From Verrucomicrobia bacterium UBA3063 (GTDB taxonomy: Bacteria > Verrucomicrobiota > Verrucomicrobiia > Methylacidiphilales > Verrucolacustridaceae), in the NCBI GenBank assembly GCA_002366885.1, contig DFCD01000141.1:5742-11914 (forward strand): a DNA stretch of 6,173 nt. Direction: 5' to 3'. A model generated the notes under the pieces. The model saw only the letters and a list, made by a program, of their open reading frames with translations. It did not search any database and was not told the DNA's origin. Made by a program: the position numbers and the translations under genes. This document shows positions 1 through 6,066 of this stretch, piece after piece (position 1 is the stretch's first letter; every line of letters starts with the position of its first letter).

Positions 1-809
1 CCTCCACGGGTTGGGCGGAAATCAGGGAGACCGGTGTCTGGTGGCTCCCGCGAAATGTCAGCCACTTTGGTCATGAGATTGATTTCATGATTTATGTCAT
101 CCTTTGGATCACCGGAATCACGGGGATCCTGGTGTTCTCCACGATGATTTATTTTATCGTAAAATACCGGCACCGGGGCGGAGTGGGGGCGATTCACAGT
201 CACGGGAACAACACGCTCGAGGTGGTCTGGACAACAATCCCTGTCTTGATTTTCCTGGGGTTGGCCATTTACGGGAACGAGATGTGGGGACGGATGCGGA
301 TGCAGAAGGCGCCGGCGGACGCCTTGCAGGTGGCGGTCGTCGGCGAGCAATTCGGCTGGAATGTCCGTTATCCCGGGCCGGACGGAAAACTTGGCAAAAT
401 GGATTCCCATAAGATCGGCAAGGACAACCCGTTTGGCATTGACCCGAATGATCCCGACGGCCGGGACGATTTCACCACCTACAACGACCTGGTCTTTCCC
501 GTGAACCGCCCGGTGCAGCTTCATCTTAGCTCCAAGGATGTGATCCACGCCTTCTATGTTCCGGAATTCCGCCTCTATCAGGACATGGTTCCGGGCAGGG
601 TGTATGATTTTGTCTGGTTCCGGGCGGACTCTGTCGGAAGCTTTCAACTCGCCTGCAATCAGTTGTGCGGACAAGGGCACTACAAGATGTTCGGCAAGCT
701 TGCTGTCGTGCCGGATTCTGAATACGAGGCTTGGGCGAAGGGGAAAGCTCCCTCGGCCACCGCTTCGTTGAGCTCTTCCGCTGAAGACGTTGCCACTGTC
801 AACCGATAG
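1..809 (+). CDS. coxB: Cytochrome c oxidase subunit II, CuA protein (5' partial)
   Basis: Subunit II of aa3-type oxidase; it takes electrons from cytochrome c at a binuclear CuA centre on the periplasmic side and passes them to heme a in CoxA. The frame is open to the window edge (first full codon at 3), and the 28 residues before the ATG at 87 read as genuine CoxII (WWLPRNVS, then FGHEID just before helix 1), so the start lies upstream. Numbering from the first full codon: helix 1 about 27-55, helix 2 about 75-95, then a cupredoxin domain. CuA ligands are His182, Cys218, Cys222, His226 and Met229 (CNQLCGQGHYKM), with Gln220 where most families have Glu. The QWYW electron-entry motif reads QFGW. 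An acidic insertion, about residues 124-160, contains DPNDPDGRDD. There is no C-terminal cytochrome c domain; the tail is a short Ser/Ala-rich stretch. The family call is very secure; signal peptide and promoter are outside the window. Confidence 0.96.
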   Translation, partial: STGWAEIRETGVWWLPRNVSHFGHEIDFMIYVILWITGITGILVFSTMIYFIVKYRHRGGVGAIHSHGNNTLEVVWTTIPVLIFLGLAIYGNEMWGRMRMQKAPADALQVAVVGEQFGWNVRYPGPDGKLGKMDSHKIGKDNPFGIDPNDPDGRDDFTTYNDLVFPVNRPVQLHLSSKDVIHAFYVPEFRLYQDMVPGRVYDFVWFRADSVGSFQLACNQLCGQGHYKMFGKLAVVPDSEYEAWAKGKAPSATASLSSSAEDVATVNR

Positions 810-813
810 GAGG
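808..813 (+). promoter_or_regulatory. Strong Shine-Dalgarno site of coxA
   Basis: A perfect AGGAGG overlaps the coxB stop (TAG 807-809) and sits 9 nt before the ATG at 823. It fixes the coxA start at 823 rather than the in-frame TTG at 790, which lies inside coxB. It is the only consensus ribosome binding site I see in this gene cluster. Confidence 0.9.
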
Positions 814-822
814 AGTCCAACC

Positions 823-2604
823 ATGAGTACTGCCACCCTCACGCATGCCGAAGCCCATAGTCACCACGACCATCACGAAGCCACCGGCTGGAAAAAATAC
901 CTGTGGTCGCTCGATCATAAAATCATCGGGCTGCAGTACTTGTTCGGATCCCTGGCATTTCTCTTTGTCGGCGGGGGGTTGGCCCTGCTTCTGCGCTGGC
1001 AGTTGGCGTTTCCTTCCACCCAGGTGATGCCGGACGGCAATGTTGGGAATCCGCTTTCCCTGGCCTTCATCAACCCGCAGTTCTACAACGCCCTTTTTAC
1101 CATGCATGCCACCGTCATGGTGTTCCTGGTCGTGATGCCCGTGCTGGTCGGGGCCTTCGGCAACTATCTCATCCCCTTGAAAATCGGCTGTGGGGATATG
1201 GCCTTTCCCTTGATCAATGAGTTGTCCTTTTGGGTCTGGCTCGCCTCCGGGCTGATCATGCTGGCGGGGTTCTTTGTGGCCGGGGGAGCGGCTGCTGGCG
1301 GGTGGACTTCCTATGCGCCCCTCAGTTCTGTGGCGGCCTACAACGGAACCAAGATCGGCCAGACCCTCTGGGCGGCAGGCATTTTTATCAACGGGTTGGC
1401 CTCTATCATGGGTGCGTTTAATTACATCACGACCATTGTGAACATGCGGGCGCCGGGCATGGGCTTTTTCCGGATGCCCTTGGCGGTCTGGGCCCTGTTC
1501 ATCACGGCTTTCCTCCTTCTGCTGGCGATCCCGGTCCTTTCCGCGGCCGGGGCGATGCTGATTTTGGATCTGAACTTTGGCACAAATTTCTTTAATCCCG
1601 CCAAGGGAGGGCAACCTCTTCTCTGGCAGCATCTTTTCTGGTTCTTCGGTCACCCGGAAGTCTACATCCTGATTCTTCCGGCCATGGGTATGGTGAGCGA
1701 CATTTTGAGCGTCAACAGCCGGAAGCCGGTGTTCGGTTACCGGGCGATGGTTTACGCGATGATCGCGATCGGCTTCCTCGGCTTCATCGTCTGGGGGCAC
1801 CACATGTTTGTCTCCGGGATGAATCTGGTTCTCTCGGCCGCCTTCGGCGTCTCCACCATGGTGATTGCGGTGCCTTCGGCCATCAAGACCTTCAACTGGC
1901 TCGGCACGATCTGGGGCGGGTCCATTCGGTTCAACACCGCGATGCTCAATGCCTTGGCCTTCGTCTCGATGTTTGTGATCGGGGGATTCTCCGGGATTTT
2001 CATGGCCTCCACCCCGGTGAACATCTTTGTCCACCACACGTACTTCATCGTTGCCCACTTTCACTACGTGCTCTTCGGAGGAAGCATCTTCGCCATGTTC
2101 GCCGCCATCTACTTCTGGTACCCAAAGATGTTCGGCCGACTGATGAATGAGACGCTCGGCAAGATCCACTTCGCGCTGACCTTTATTTTCTTCAATCTGT
2201 GTTTCTTTCCCATGCATAACGTTGGCCTCGGGGGAATGATGCGCCGGATCGCCGATCCCACCGCCTACGAGCACCTCCGCGCGCTCCAGCCGATCAACCA
2301 GTTCATCACGATTGCAGCGATTGGACTCGGGTTCTCACAACTCCTTTTCCTCTACAACTTCTTCCGCAGCCTGCGGCATGGGGAGCCGGCCGGGAAAAAT
2401 CCATGGGAAGCCACCACACTGGAGTGGACGGTGGATTCGCCTCCAGGCCACGGCAATTTCGCCACCACGCCCACGGTTTACCGCGGGGCGTACGAGTACA
2501 GCGTCCCGGGTCATGCCAAGGACTTCATCATGCAGACGGAACCACCGGACCCCGATCTCCCCGCCAGCGCCCTCGCCCGCTCGCGTCCGGTCCCGGTGGG
2601 ATGA
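823..2604 (+). CDS. coxA: Cytochrome c oxidase subunit I (heme a / heme a3-CuB)
   Basis: Catalytic, proton-pumping subunit of the oxidase, reducing O2 to water; 593 aa and about 12 membrane helices. Key residues align with Rhodobacter sphaeroides numbering at a constant offset of 7: heme a ligands His95 and His414, heme a3 ligand His412, CuB ligands His277, His326 and His327, cross-link Tyr281, D-channel Asp125 and Asn132, Glu279 of GHPEVY, K-channel Lys355, and the propionate pair Arg474-Arg475. It is therefore an A1-type heme-copper oxidase. His404 of the Mg site is kept, but the next residue, normally Asp, is His405 (VHHTYF). The N-terminus is His-rich (six His in residues 8-18), and about 80 residues follow the last helix, including the familiar NPWEATTLEW and SPP stretch. 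The start at 823 is chosen for its AGGAGG. The stop overlaps the ctaA start. Confidence 0.98.
   Translation: MSTATLTHAEAHSHHDHHEATGWKKYLWSLDHKIIGLQYLFGSLAFLFVGGGLALLLRWQLAFPSTQVMPDGNVGNPLSLAFINPQFYNALFTMHATVMVFLVVMPVLVGAFGNYLIPLKIGCGDMAFPLINELSFWVWLASGLIMLAGFFVAGGAAAGGWTSYAPLSSVAAYNGTKIGQTLWAAGIFINGLASIMGAFNYITTIVNMRAPGMGFFRMPLAVWALFITAFLLLLAIPVLSAAGAMLILDLNFGTNFFNPAKGGQPLLWQHLFWFFGHPEVYILILPAMGMVSDILSVNSRKPVFGYRAMVYAMIAIGFLGFIVWGHHMFVSGMNLVLSAAFGVSTMVIAVPSAIKTFNWLGTIWGGSIRFNTAMLNALAFVSMFVIGGFSGIFMASTPVNIFVHHTYFIVAHFHYVLFGGSIFAMFAAIYFWYPKMFGRLMNETLGKIHFALTFIFFNLCFFPMHNVGLGGMMRRIADPTAYEHLRALQPINQFITIAAIGLGFSQLLFLYNFFRSLRHGEPAGKNPWEATTLEWTVDSPPGHGNFATTPTVYRGAYEYSVPGHAKDFIMQTEPPDPDLPASALARSRPVPVG
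2601..2604 (+). other. coxA-ctaA ATGA stop/start overlap
   Basis: The ctaA ATG (2601-2603) overlaps the coxA TGA (2602-2604). Upstream there is only a weak GGTGGG, so ctaA translation probably depends on ribosomes finishing coxA. A second in-frame ATG at 2613 is a possible alternative start. Confidence 0.75.
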
Positions 2605-3641
2605 GTTCGAACATGCGGCCCACCCCGGTTTACCGGGCGGCCTGCTTTCTCGTCGGCTCGATCCTTTTTCTGATCACCCTCGGGGGCCAGGTGACCACGA
2701 AGGTGGCGGGCATGGCCGTGCCGGATTGGCCCGGCACCTTCGGGCACAACATGTTTACCTTCCCGTGGTCGCAGATGACGGCCTGCGCCCTGGTTTTTCT
2801 CGAGCATTCGCACCGTCTGGTGGCCTCCGGAGTCGGGCTGATCACGGTGGCGGTGGCCGCGTGGGTCTGGGGATCCCGCCGCGACCTTGGGGCGAGGGGA
2901 CTTGCCCTTGCCGCCTTAATGCTGGTGGTGGGACAAGGTATCCTGGGGGGACAGCGTGTCCTGCAAGTCTCCTGGATCCTCGGGCTGATGCATGCCTGCC
3001 TGGCTCAAATTTTTCTCGTGATGGCCGGAAGCCTTGCCTTGGTTCTTTCCCGTTTTTGGTCCAACCCTGTGCGCTCCGATGATCTCTCCAAGGCGCGGAT
3101 GAGGATGGTATGGGCATTGACGGCCCTTGTGTTCCTGCAGACGATCCTGGGCGCGATGATGCGCCATCAGGGGCCGGGGTATCTCTCGATCCCTGATTTC
3201 CCGAAAATTTACGGGGAGTGGCTTCCCTCCTACTGGCAGCCGGAAGTGCTGAAAGGGATCAATGATGATCGGGCCGCCGAACTGCAGTGGCCGGCTACCA
3301 CCGTCTCCCTGATCTCCTGGCAAATCCTTCATCGCACCCTTGGAATCCTGACGGCGGTGGGGATTTTTTTCGGCGCCGTCTGGAGCGTGGGACCCTCCTC
3401 CACGCCGATCTGGTGGCGGCGCGGAGCCACCCTGTGGGCGGCGCTGGCTGGGACGCAGGTCTTTCTGGGCATTTTGACGATCTGGAGCGGCCGCCGACCT
3501 GAAATTGCCACCCTCCATGTTCTCATCGGCGCCGGATTAACCCTCACCGGATGGATGCTGGGCTTTGCCTCGTGGCGATCGGTTCAGGCAGTGCGAGCCG
3601 GGAATTCGACCACTGGCAAGATTCGGGCCAAAGTTCCCTGA
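2601..3641 (+). CDS. ctaA: Heme A synthase, COX15/CtaA family
   Basis: Membrane monooxygenase-type enzyme that oxidises the C8 methyl of heme o to the formyl group of heme a, the last step of heme a synthesis for CoxA. With the start at 2601 it is 346 aa, typical for the family, with about eight predicted helices in two pseudo-symmetric halves. Visible motifs are GGQVTTKVAGMAVPDWPGTFG (residues 28-48, near helix 1), EHSHR at 68-72 (the catalytic Glu/His region in Bacillus CtaA), His131 in GLMHA, His244 in LHRTLG and His306 in TLHVLIG. These supply the histidines expected for the two heme sites. RHQGPGYLSIPDFP at 188-201 matches the second-half loop. I see no extracellular Cys pair like that of Bacillus CtaA. 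It lies between coxA and ctaB, 5 nt before the latter, as expected for an oxidase assembly gene. Confidence 0.93.
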   Translation: MSSNMRPTPVYRAACFLVGSILFLITLGGQVTTKVAGMAVPDWPGTFGHNMFTFPWSQMTACALVFLEHSHRLVASGVGLITVAVAAWVWGSRRDLGARGLALAALMLVVGQGILGGQRVLQVSWILGLMHACLAQIFLVMAGSLALVLSRFWSNPVRSDDLSKARMRMVWALTALVFLQTILGAMMRHQGPGYLSIPDFPKIYGEWLPSYWQPEVLKGINDDRAAELQWPATTVSLISWQILHRTLGILTAVGIFFGAVWSVGPSSTPIWWRRGATLWAALAGTQVFLGILTIWSGRRPEIATLHVLIGAGLTLTGWMLGFASWRSVQAVRAGNSTTGKIRAKVP

Positions 3642-3646
3642 CGATC

Positions 3647-4546
3647 ATGGAAACTGCTCTCCCCATCTCCGCCCGGCCCGCGTTCCAATGGCGGCCGTGG
3701 CTTCAGGACTGGTCGGAGCTGTGCAAATTGCGGCTGACTTCGCTCGTGCTGCTTACCACCCTGGTGGGCCTCTATTGCGGATCCGCTGGGCGTCTGGATC
3801 CCTGGCGAACGGTTTTCACCCTGGTGGGAACAGTGCTGGTGGCGGCGGCAGCCGCGGTGCTGAACGAATGGCTGGAACGGGATCTGGATGCGAAGATGGA
3901 AAGAACCGCCCAAAGGCCCTTACCCACAGGCCGGGTCAGTCCCGACGAGGCGTTGCTGGGGGGCGCCCTGATGACCGCTGTCGGCCTGGGCATTCTTTAT
4001 ATCGGCGTCCATGCCCCGGCGGCCTTTTTGGCGGCCTGCACGCTGGCCCTTTACCTGTTCGTCTACACCCCGATGAAAAAGTGGTCGGTACTCAACACCC
4101 TGGTGGGCGCGGTGCCGGGTGCGATCCCTCCATTGTTGGGTTTTGTGGCGGGCAGGGGGAGGATCGGTGGTGAGGGCTGGGCCCTCTTCGCCATTCTTTT
4201 TTTGTGGCAGATCCCCCATTTCCTTGCAATCGCATGGCGCCATCGGGAGGATTACCGCCGGGCCGGGTTCCGCATGCTTCCTTGTTCCGATGAAAAAGGA
4301 AGGGTGACCGGAATGGTCTCCACCCTTTACTGCCTGGCACTGGTAGTGGTGGCAGTGTGGCCTTTTTACCTCGGCGCGGCCGGCTTCTGGTATCTGGCCG
4401 GATCGGTGTTGCTTAGTCTGGGTTTCACCCTAGGGGCCGGGCAGTTTGCCCTTTGTCCCACCCAGGCCACGGCCCGCAACCTGTTCCTTGCCTCGATCGC
4501 CTATCTCCCGATTCTTCTGATCCTCCTGGTGGTGGACCGACGATGA
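3647..4546 (+). CDS. ctaB: Protoheme IX farnesyltransferase (heme O synthase)
   Basis: UbiA-superfamily prenyltransferase that adds a farnesyl group to heme b to make heme o, the substrate of the preceding gene's enzyme. The 299-aa length is typical, with about nine hydrophobic helices. The first Asp-rich motif is at 73-96 (Asn73, Glu77, Asp79, Asp81, then MERTAQRPLPTGR). The second active-site region is FLWQIPHFLAIAWRHREDY (185-203) followed by AGFRMLP. YTPMKKWSVLNTLVGAVPGA (140-159) is another family signature. The ATG at 3647 is chosen because homologues begin shortly before the CKLRLTSLVLLTT helix; the frame is open upstream inside ctaA, but that extension reads as shadow of ctaA. No Shine-Dalgarno is visible in the 5-nt gap, so translation is probably coupled to ctaA. 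The stop overlaps the next ATG. Confidence 0.96.
   Translation: METALPISARPAFQWRPWLQDWSELCKLRLTSLVLLTTLVGLYCGSAGRLDPWRTVFTLVGTVLVAAAAAVLNEWLERDLDAKMERTAQRPLPTGRVSPDEALLGGALMTAVGLGILYIGVHAPAAFLAACTLALYLFVYTPMKKWSVLNTLVGAVPGAIPPLLGFVAGRGRIGGEGWALFAILFLWQIPHFLAIAWRHREDYRRAGFRMLPCSDEKGRVTGMVSTLYCLALVVVAVWPFYLGAAGFWYLAGSVLLSLGFTLGAGQFALCPTQATARNLFLASIAYLPILLILLVVDRR
4543..4546 (+). other. ctaB-small ORF ATGA stop/start overlap
   Basis: The small ORF's ATG (4543-4545) overlaps the ctaB TGA (4544-4546), with only a weak GGTGGTGG upstream. It is the same arrangement as at the coxA-ctaA junction and supports the small ORF being a real, co-translated gene. Confidence 0.7.
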
Positions 4547-4665
4547 AAAGCGATGCTGTGCGCAGGGCTAATTTGCGCCTTCTTCTGATGATGATTGCGG
4601 CCGTGCTGGCGATGACGGCGTACTGGGTTTATTTCATTATCGCCAAGGAGCCAATCCAACCCTAA
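4543..4665 (+). CDS. 40-aa single-helix membrane protein in the oxidase operon
   Basis: I do not recognise this with certainty. It is 40 aa. A basic N-terminus (RRANLR at residues 7-12) leads into one hydrophobic helix, about 13-34, with aromatic residues near its outer end (YWVYF), then a short tail AKEPIQP. The positive N-terminus predicts N-in, C-out. It starts by an ATGA overlap with ctaB and ends 12 nt before coxC in the same frame, which argues for real translation. Its design (Arg/Asn-rich head, one helix, next to coxC) resembles the 35-40 aa 'cytochrome oxidase small assembly protein' of Proteobacterial cox operons. It could instead be a minor oxidase subunit analogous to subunit IV or CcoQ. 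A role in the oxidase is inferred from position only; most annotation pipelines would miss it. Confidence 0.7.
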   Translation: MKSDAVRRANLRLLLMMIAAVLAMTAYWVYFIIAKEPIQP

Positions 4666-4677
4666 ATCGAAGTTTCC

Positions 4678-5328
4678 GTGAGCTCCGCCATCGTCACCGC
4701 CGCCCATGACTCCAGCGCTCCCGGCGCACAAAGATTCACCCTGCCAAAATTCGGAATGCTCGTTTTTCTCGCCTCCGAGGCGATGCTATTTGCGGGCTTG
4801 ATCGGCGGATATATCGTTCTGCGCCTGGCGCAAGGCCCGGGTAACTGGCCGCCACCGGGGGCCCCCGAGATCGGGGTGAAGATCCCGCCCACATTCCTAA
4901 ATTGGGTCATGATCATTAACACCGCGATCCTACTCACCAGCAGCCTTACCTACCACTGGGGAGAAACGCGCATGAGAAAGGGCGGGAGCGGCCTGCTTGG
5001 ATACGGACTGACTGCCCTGTTTGGCGCCATTTTCCTGGGAGTGCAGGCCTGGGAGTGGCTGCACTTGAAGCATGAGGGTATGTGGTTGGACACCTACGGA
5101 ACCTACGGTTCCTGCTTTTTTACGATGACCGGCTTCCACGGGGCCCACGTGTTTCTCGGGTTGCTGGCGATCCTTTTGGTGACGTGGCGAGCCATCCTTC
5201 GCCAGATGCGGCTGTTCTCTGGACAGGCGCCGACCGGCTCCCACACCTGCGAGGAGCTCACCGGCTATTACTGGCACTTCGTGGACGTTGTCTGGATTTT
5301 CCTCTACTCGATCCTCTACGTGGTCTGA
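4678..5328 (+). CDS. coxC: Cytochrome c oxidase subunit III
   Basis: Third core subunit, stabilising CoxA and helping proton uptake at the D channel. It is 216 aa with five predicted helices (about 26-48, 72-90, 107-127, 145-169, 196-215), so it is the short form lacking the first two helices of the mitochondrial type. Family signatures are SEAMLFAGLIGGYIVLR (Glu34 is the conserved helix carboxylate), GVQAWEW (Glu126), TGFHGAHVFLGL (His154, His157) and YYWHFVDVVWIFLY (His200, Asp203). The start is taken as GTG at 4678: a TAA lies in frame at 4663-4665, and the first ATG is at residue 27, inside helix 1. Only a weak GAAG precedes it, so coupling to the small ORF is likely. The stop lies 10 nt from the convergent gene's stop. 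Confidence 0.94.
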   Translation: MSSAIVTAAHDSSAPGAQRFTLPKFGMLVFLASEAMLFAGLIGGYIVLRLAQGPGNWPPPGAPEIGVKIPPTFLNWVMIINTAILLTSSLTYHWGETRMRKGGSGLLGYGLTALFGAIFLGVQAWEWLHLKHEGMWLDTYGTYGSCFFTMTGFHGAHVFLGLLAILLVTWRAILRQMRLFSGQAPTGSHTCEELTGYYWHFVDVVWIFLYSILYVV

Positions 5329-5338
5329 TTCCCGCCTT

Positions 5339-5980
5339 TCAGGCCGGCCCCAGAAACGCGGCCAACACGGTGCCGAGCTCCGCAGGGTGGGCACATCGGA
5401 TTGACTCACCCGTTTTTGGTATCAAGAGGTATCCGCCCCCGTAAGCTGGGCCATTAAGAACGCAAGCATCCGAGCGACACTCCTCGATCTGTTTCCTGGC
5501 CGATTGATGGAATTCGTCCAGGGCACCTTCTGCCACCCATTTCCATCCGACGATTCTGGATTCAGGGGCGAGGGAGCGGATTTTGTTGAGGATGCGGGGG
5601 GCGGGCTTGAGCTCCAGTCGGATCCCCAGCAGATGGCCCGGCCACTTGTCGCGGGAAAGCTTGTTCCCGGCGAGATCGCGGGCAGAGGCGAGGTCATAGT
5701 CGGGAAGGGCTGCCGGGATAAGAATGGCGCCGAACTTTCTTAAATCGGACTTGTGGAGCAGCTTTTCCAGATCGTGGATGGTTTGGAACCGCTCCGAGGA
5801 GTGGAGACCGGTGGGGAGGGGGTAGGTGGCTCCGGTGCCGTACCACAGCGTGACGTGATGACGGTGCTTGCGGAGGGTTTCCGCCAGGACCACCCCCGTT
5901 TTTCCGGTGGATAAGTTGGCCAGCATCCGGGCTCGATCCAAGGTCACCGAGGCCGGTCCGGCAATCAGGAGGGTTTCCAT
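5339..5980 (-). CDS. Stand-alone CoaB-like (phosphopantothenoylcysteine synthetase / DFP C-terminal domain) protein
   Basis: 213 aa, one Rossmann-like domain resembling the CoaB half of the CoaBC (Dfp) flavoprotein, which joins 4'-phosphopantothenate and cysteine using CTP in coenzyme A synthesis. Matches to CoaB are LLIAGPASVTLDRARMLAN then STGKTG (residues 4-29, compare ITAGPTREPLDPVRYISN/SSGKMG), PAALPDYDLA (89-98, compare AAVADY), GNKL (105-108, near the KIKK loop), LELKPAPRIL (122-131, compare VKNPDI) and RIVGWKW (142-148, compare VVGFAAE). Asn22 of the active-site loop is kept. The KIKK loop is degraded to KLSR, and the GFxxDxN nucleotide-side motif reads GPAYGGGYLL, so CTP-dependent synthetase activity is uncertain. 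No CoaC decarboxylase domain is fused to it. The ATG at 5980 gives a full-length domain; TAGG a few bases upstream is a weak ribosome site. It converges on the oxidase operon and has no obvious link to it. Confidence 0.75.
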   Translation of the reverse strand: METLLIAGPASVTLDRARMLANLSTGKTGVVLAETLRKHRHHVTLWYGTGATYPLPTGLHSSERFQTIHDLEKLLHKSDLRKFGAILIPAALPDYDLASARDLAGNKLSRDKWPGHLLGIRLELKPAPRILNKIRSLAPESRIVGWKWVAEGALDEFHQSARKQIEECRSDACVLNGPAYGGGYLLIPKTGESIRCAHPAELGTVLAAFLGPA

Positions 5981-6066
5981 GCCTACGGAATGCTAACCGC
6001 AAGAAGGGCCGGCGAAAACATCAGGCTTGCCGACAGGGCAGGAAACACCGAAACCCTTGTAAGCTT
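5981..6066. other. Divergent intergenic region (86 bp)
   Basis: This space separates the outward-facing starts of the CoaB-like gene and the last gene, so it should carry promoters for both. I could find no convincing -35/-10 pair: TTGCCG at 6027-6032 has no matching -10 at normal spacing. No clear operator or riboswitch fold is visible. Confidence 0.5.

Noticed and set aside
87..809. coxB starting at the ATG at 87
   Set aside because: The frame is open to the window start, and the preceding residues (WWLPRNVS, FGHEID) are conserved CoxII sequence ahead of helix 1, so this ATG is internal.
799..2274. 491-codon open frame antisense to coxA
   Set aside because: Its product is highly charged (Gly, His, Arg, Glu, Asp) with no hydrophobic core or recognised motif, as expected from reading a GC-rich membrane-protein gene backwards. 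coxA on the other strand is certain.
2403..2600. 66-residue N-terminal extension of ctaA
   Set aside because: It reads as frame-shifted coxA sequence (His/Arg/Pro/Gly-rich), whereas heme A synthases begin just before the first helix; the start at 2601 fits.
2312..3082. 256-codon frame overlapping coxA and ctaA
   Set aside because: Pro/Arg/Ser-rich shadow translation with no domain; both underlying genes are securely identified in other frames.
3551..3646. 32-residue N-terminal extension of ctaB
   Set aside because: It lies wholly inside ctaA and shows no family similarity; the ATG at 3647 gives the standard length.
5342..5349. GGCCGGCC palindrome as a terminator or operator
   Set aside because: It is too short, has no T-tract and lies within the CoaB-like coding region; such words are common in GC-rich DNA.
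6027..6065. Promoter for the last gene using TTGCCG at 6027 as -35
   Set aside because: No -10-like hexamer at 16-18 nt spacing; the only AT-rich word near (TGTAAG at 6059) is too far away.
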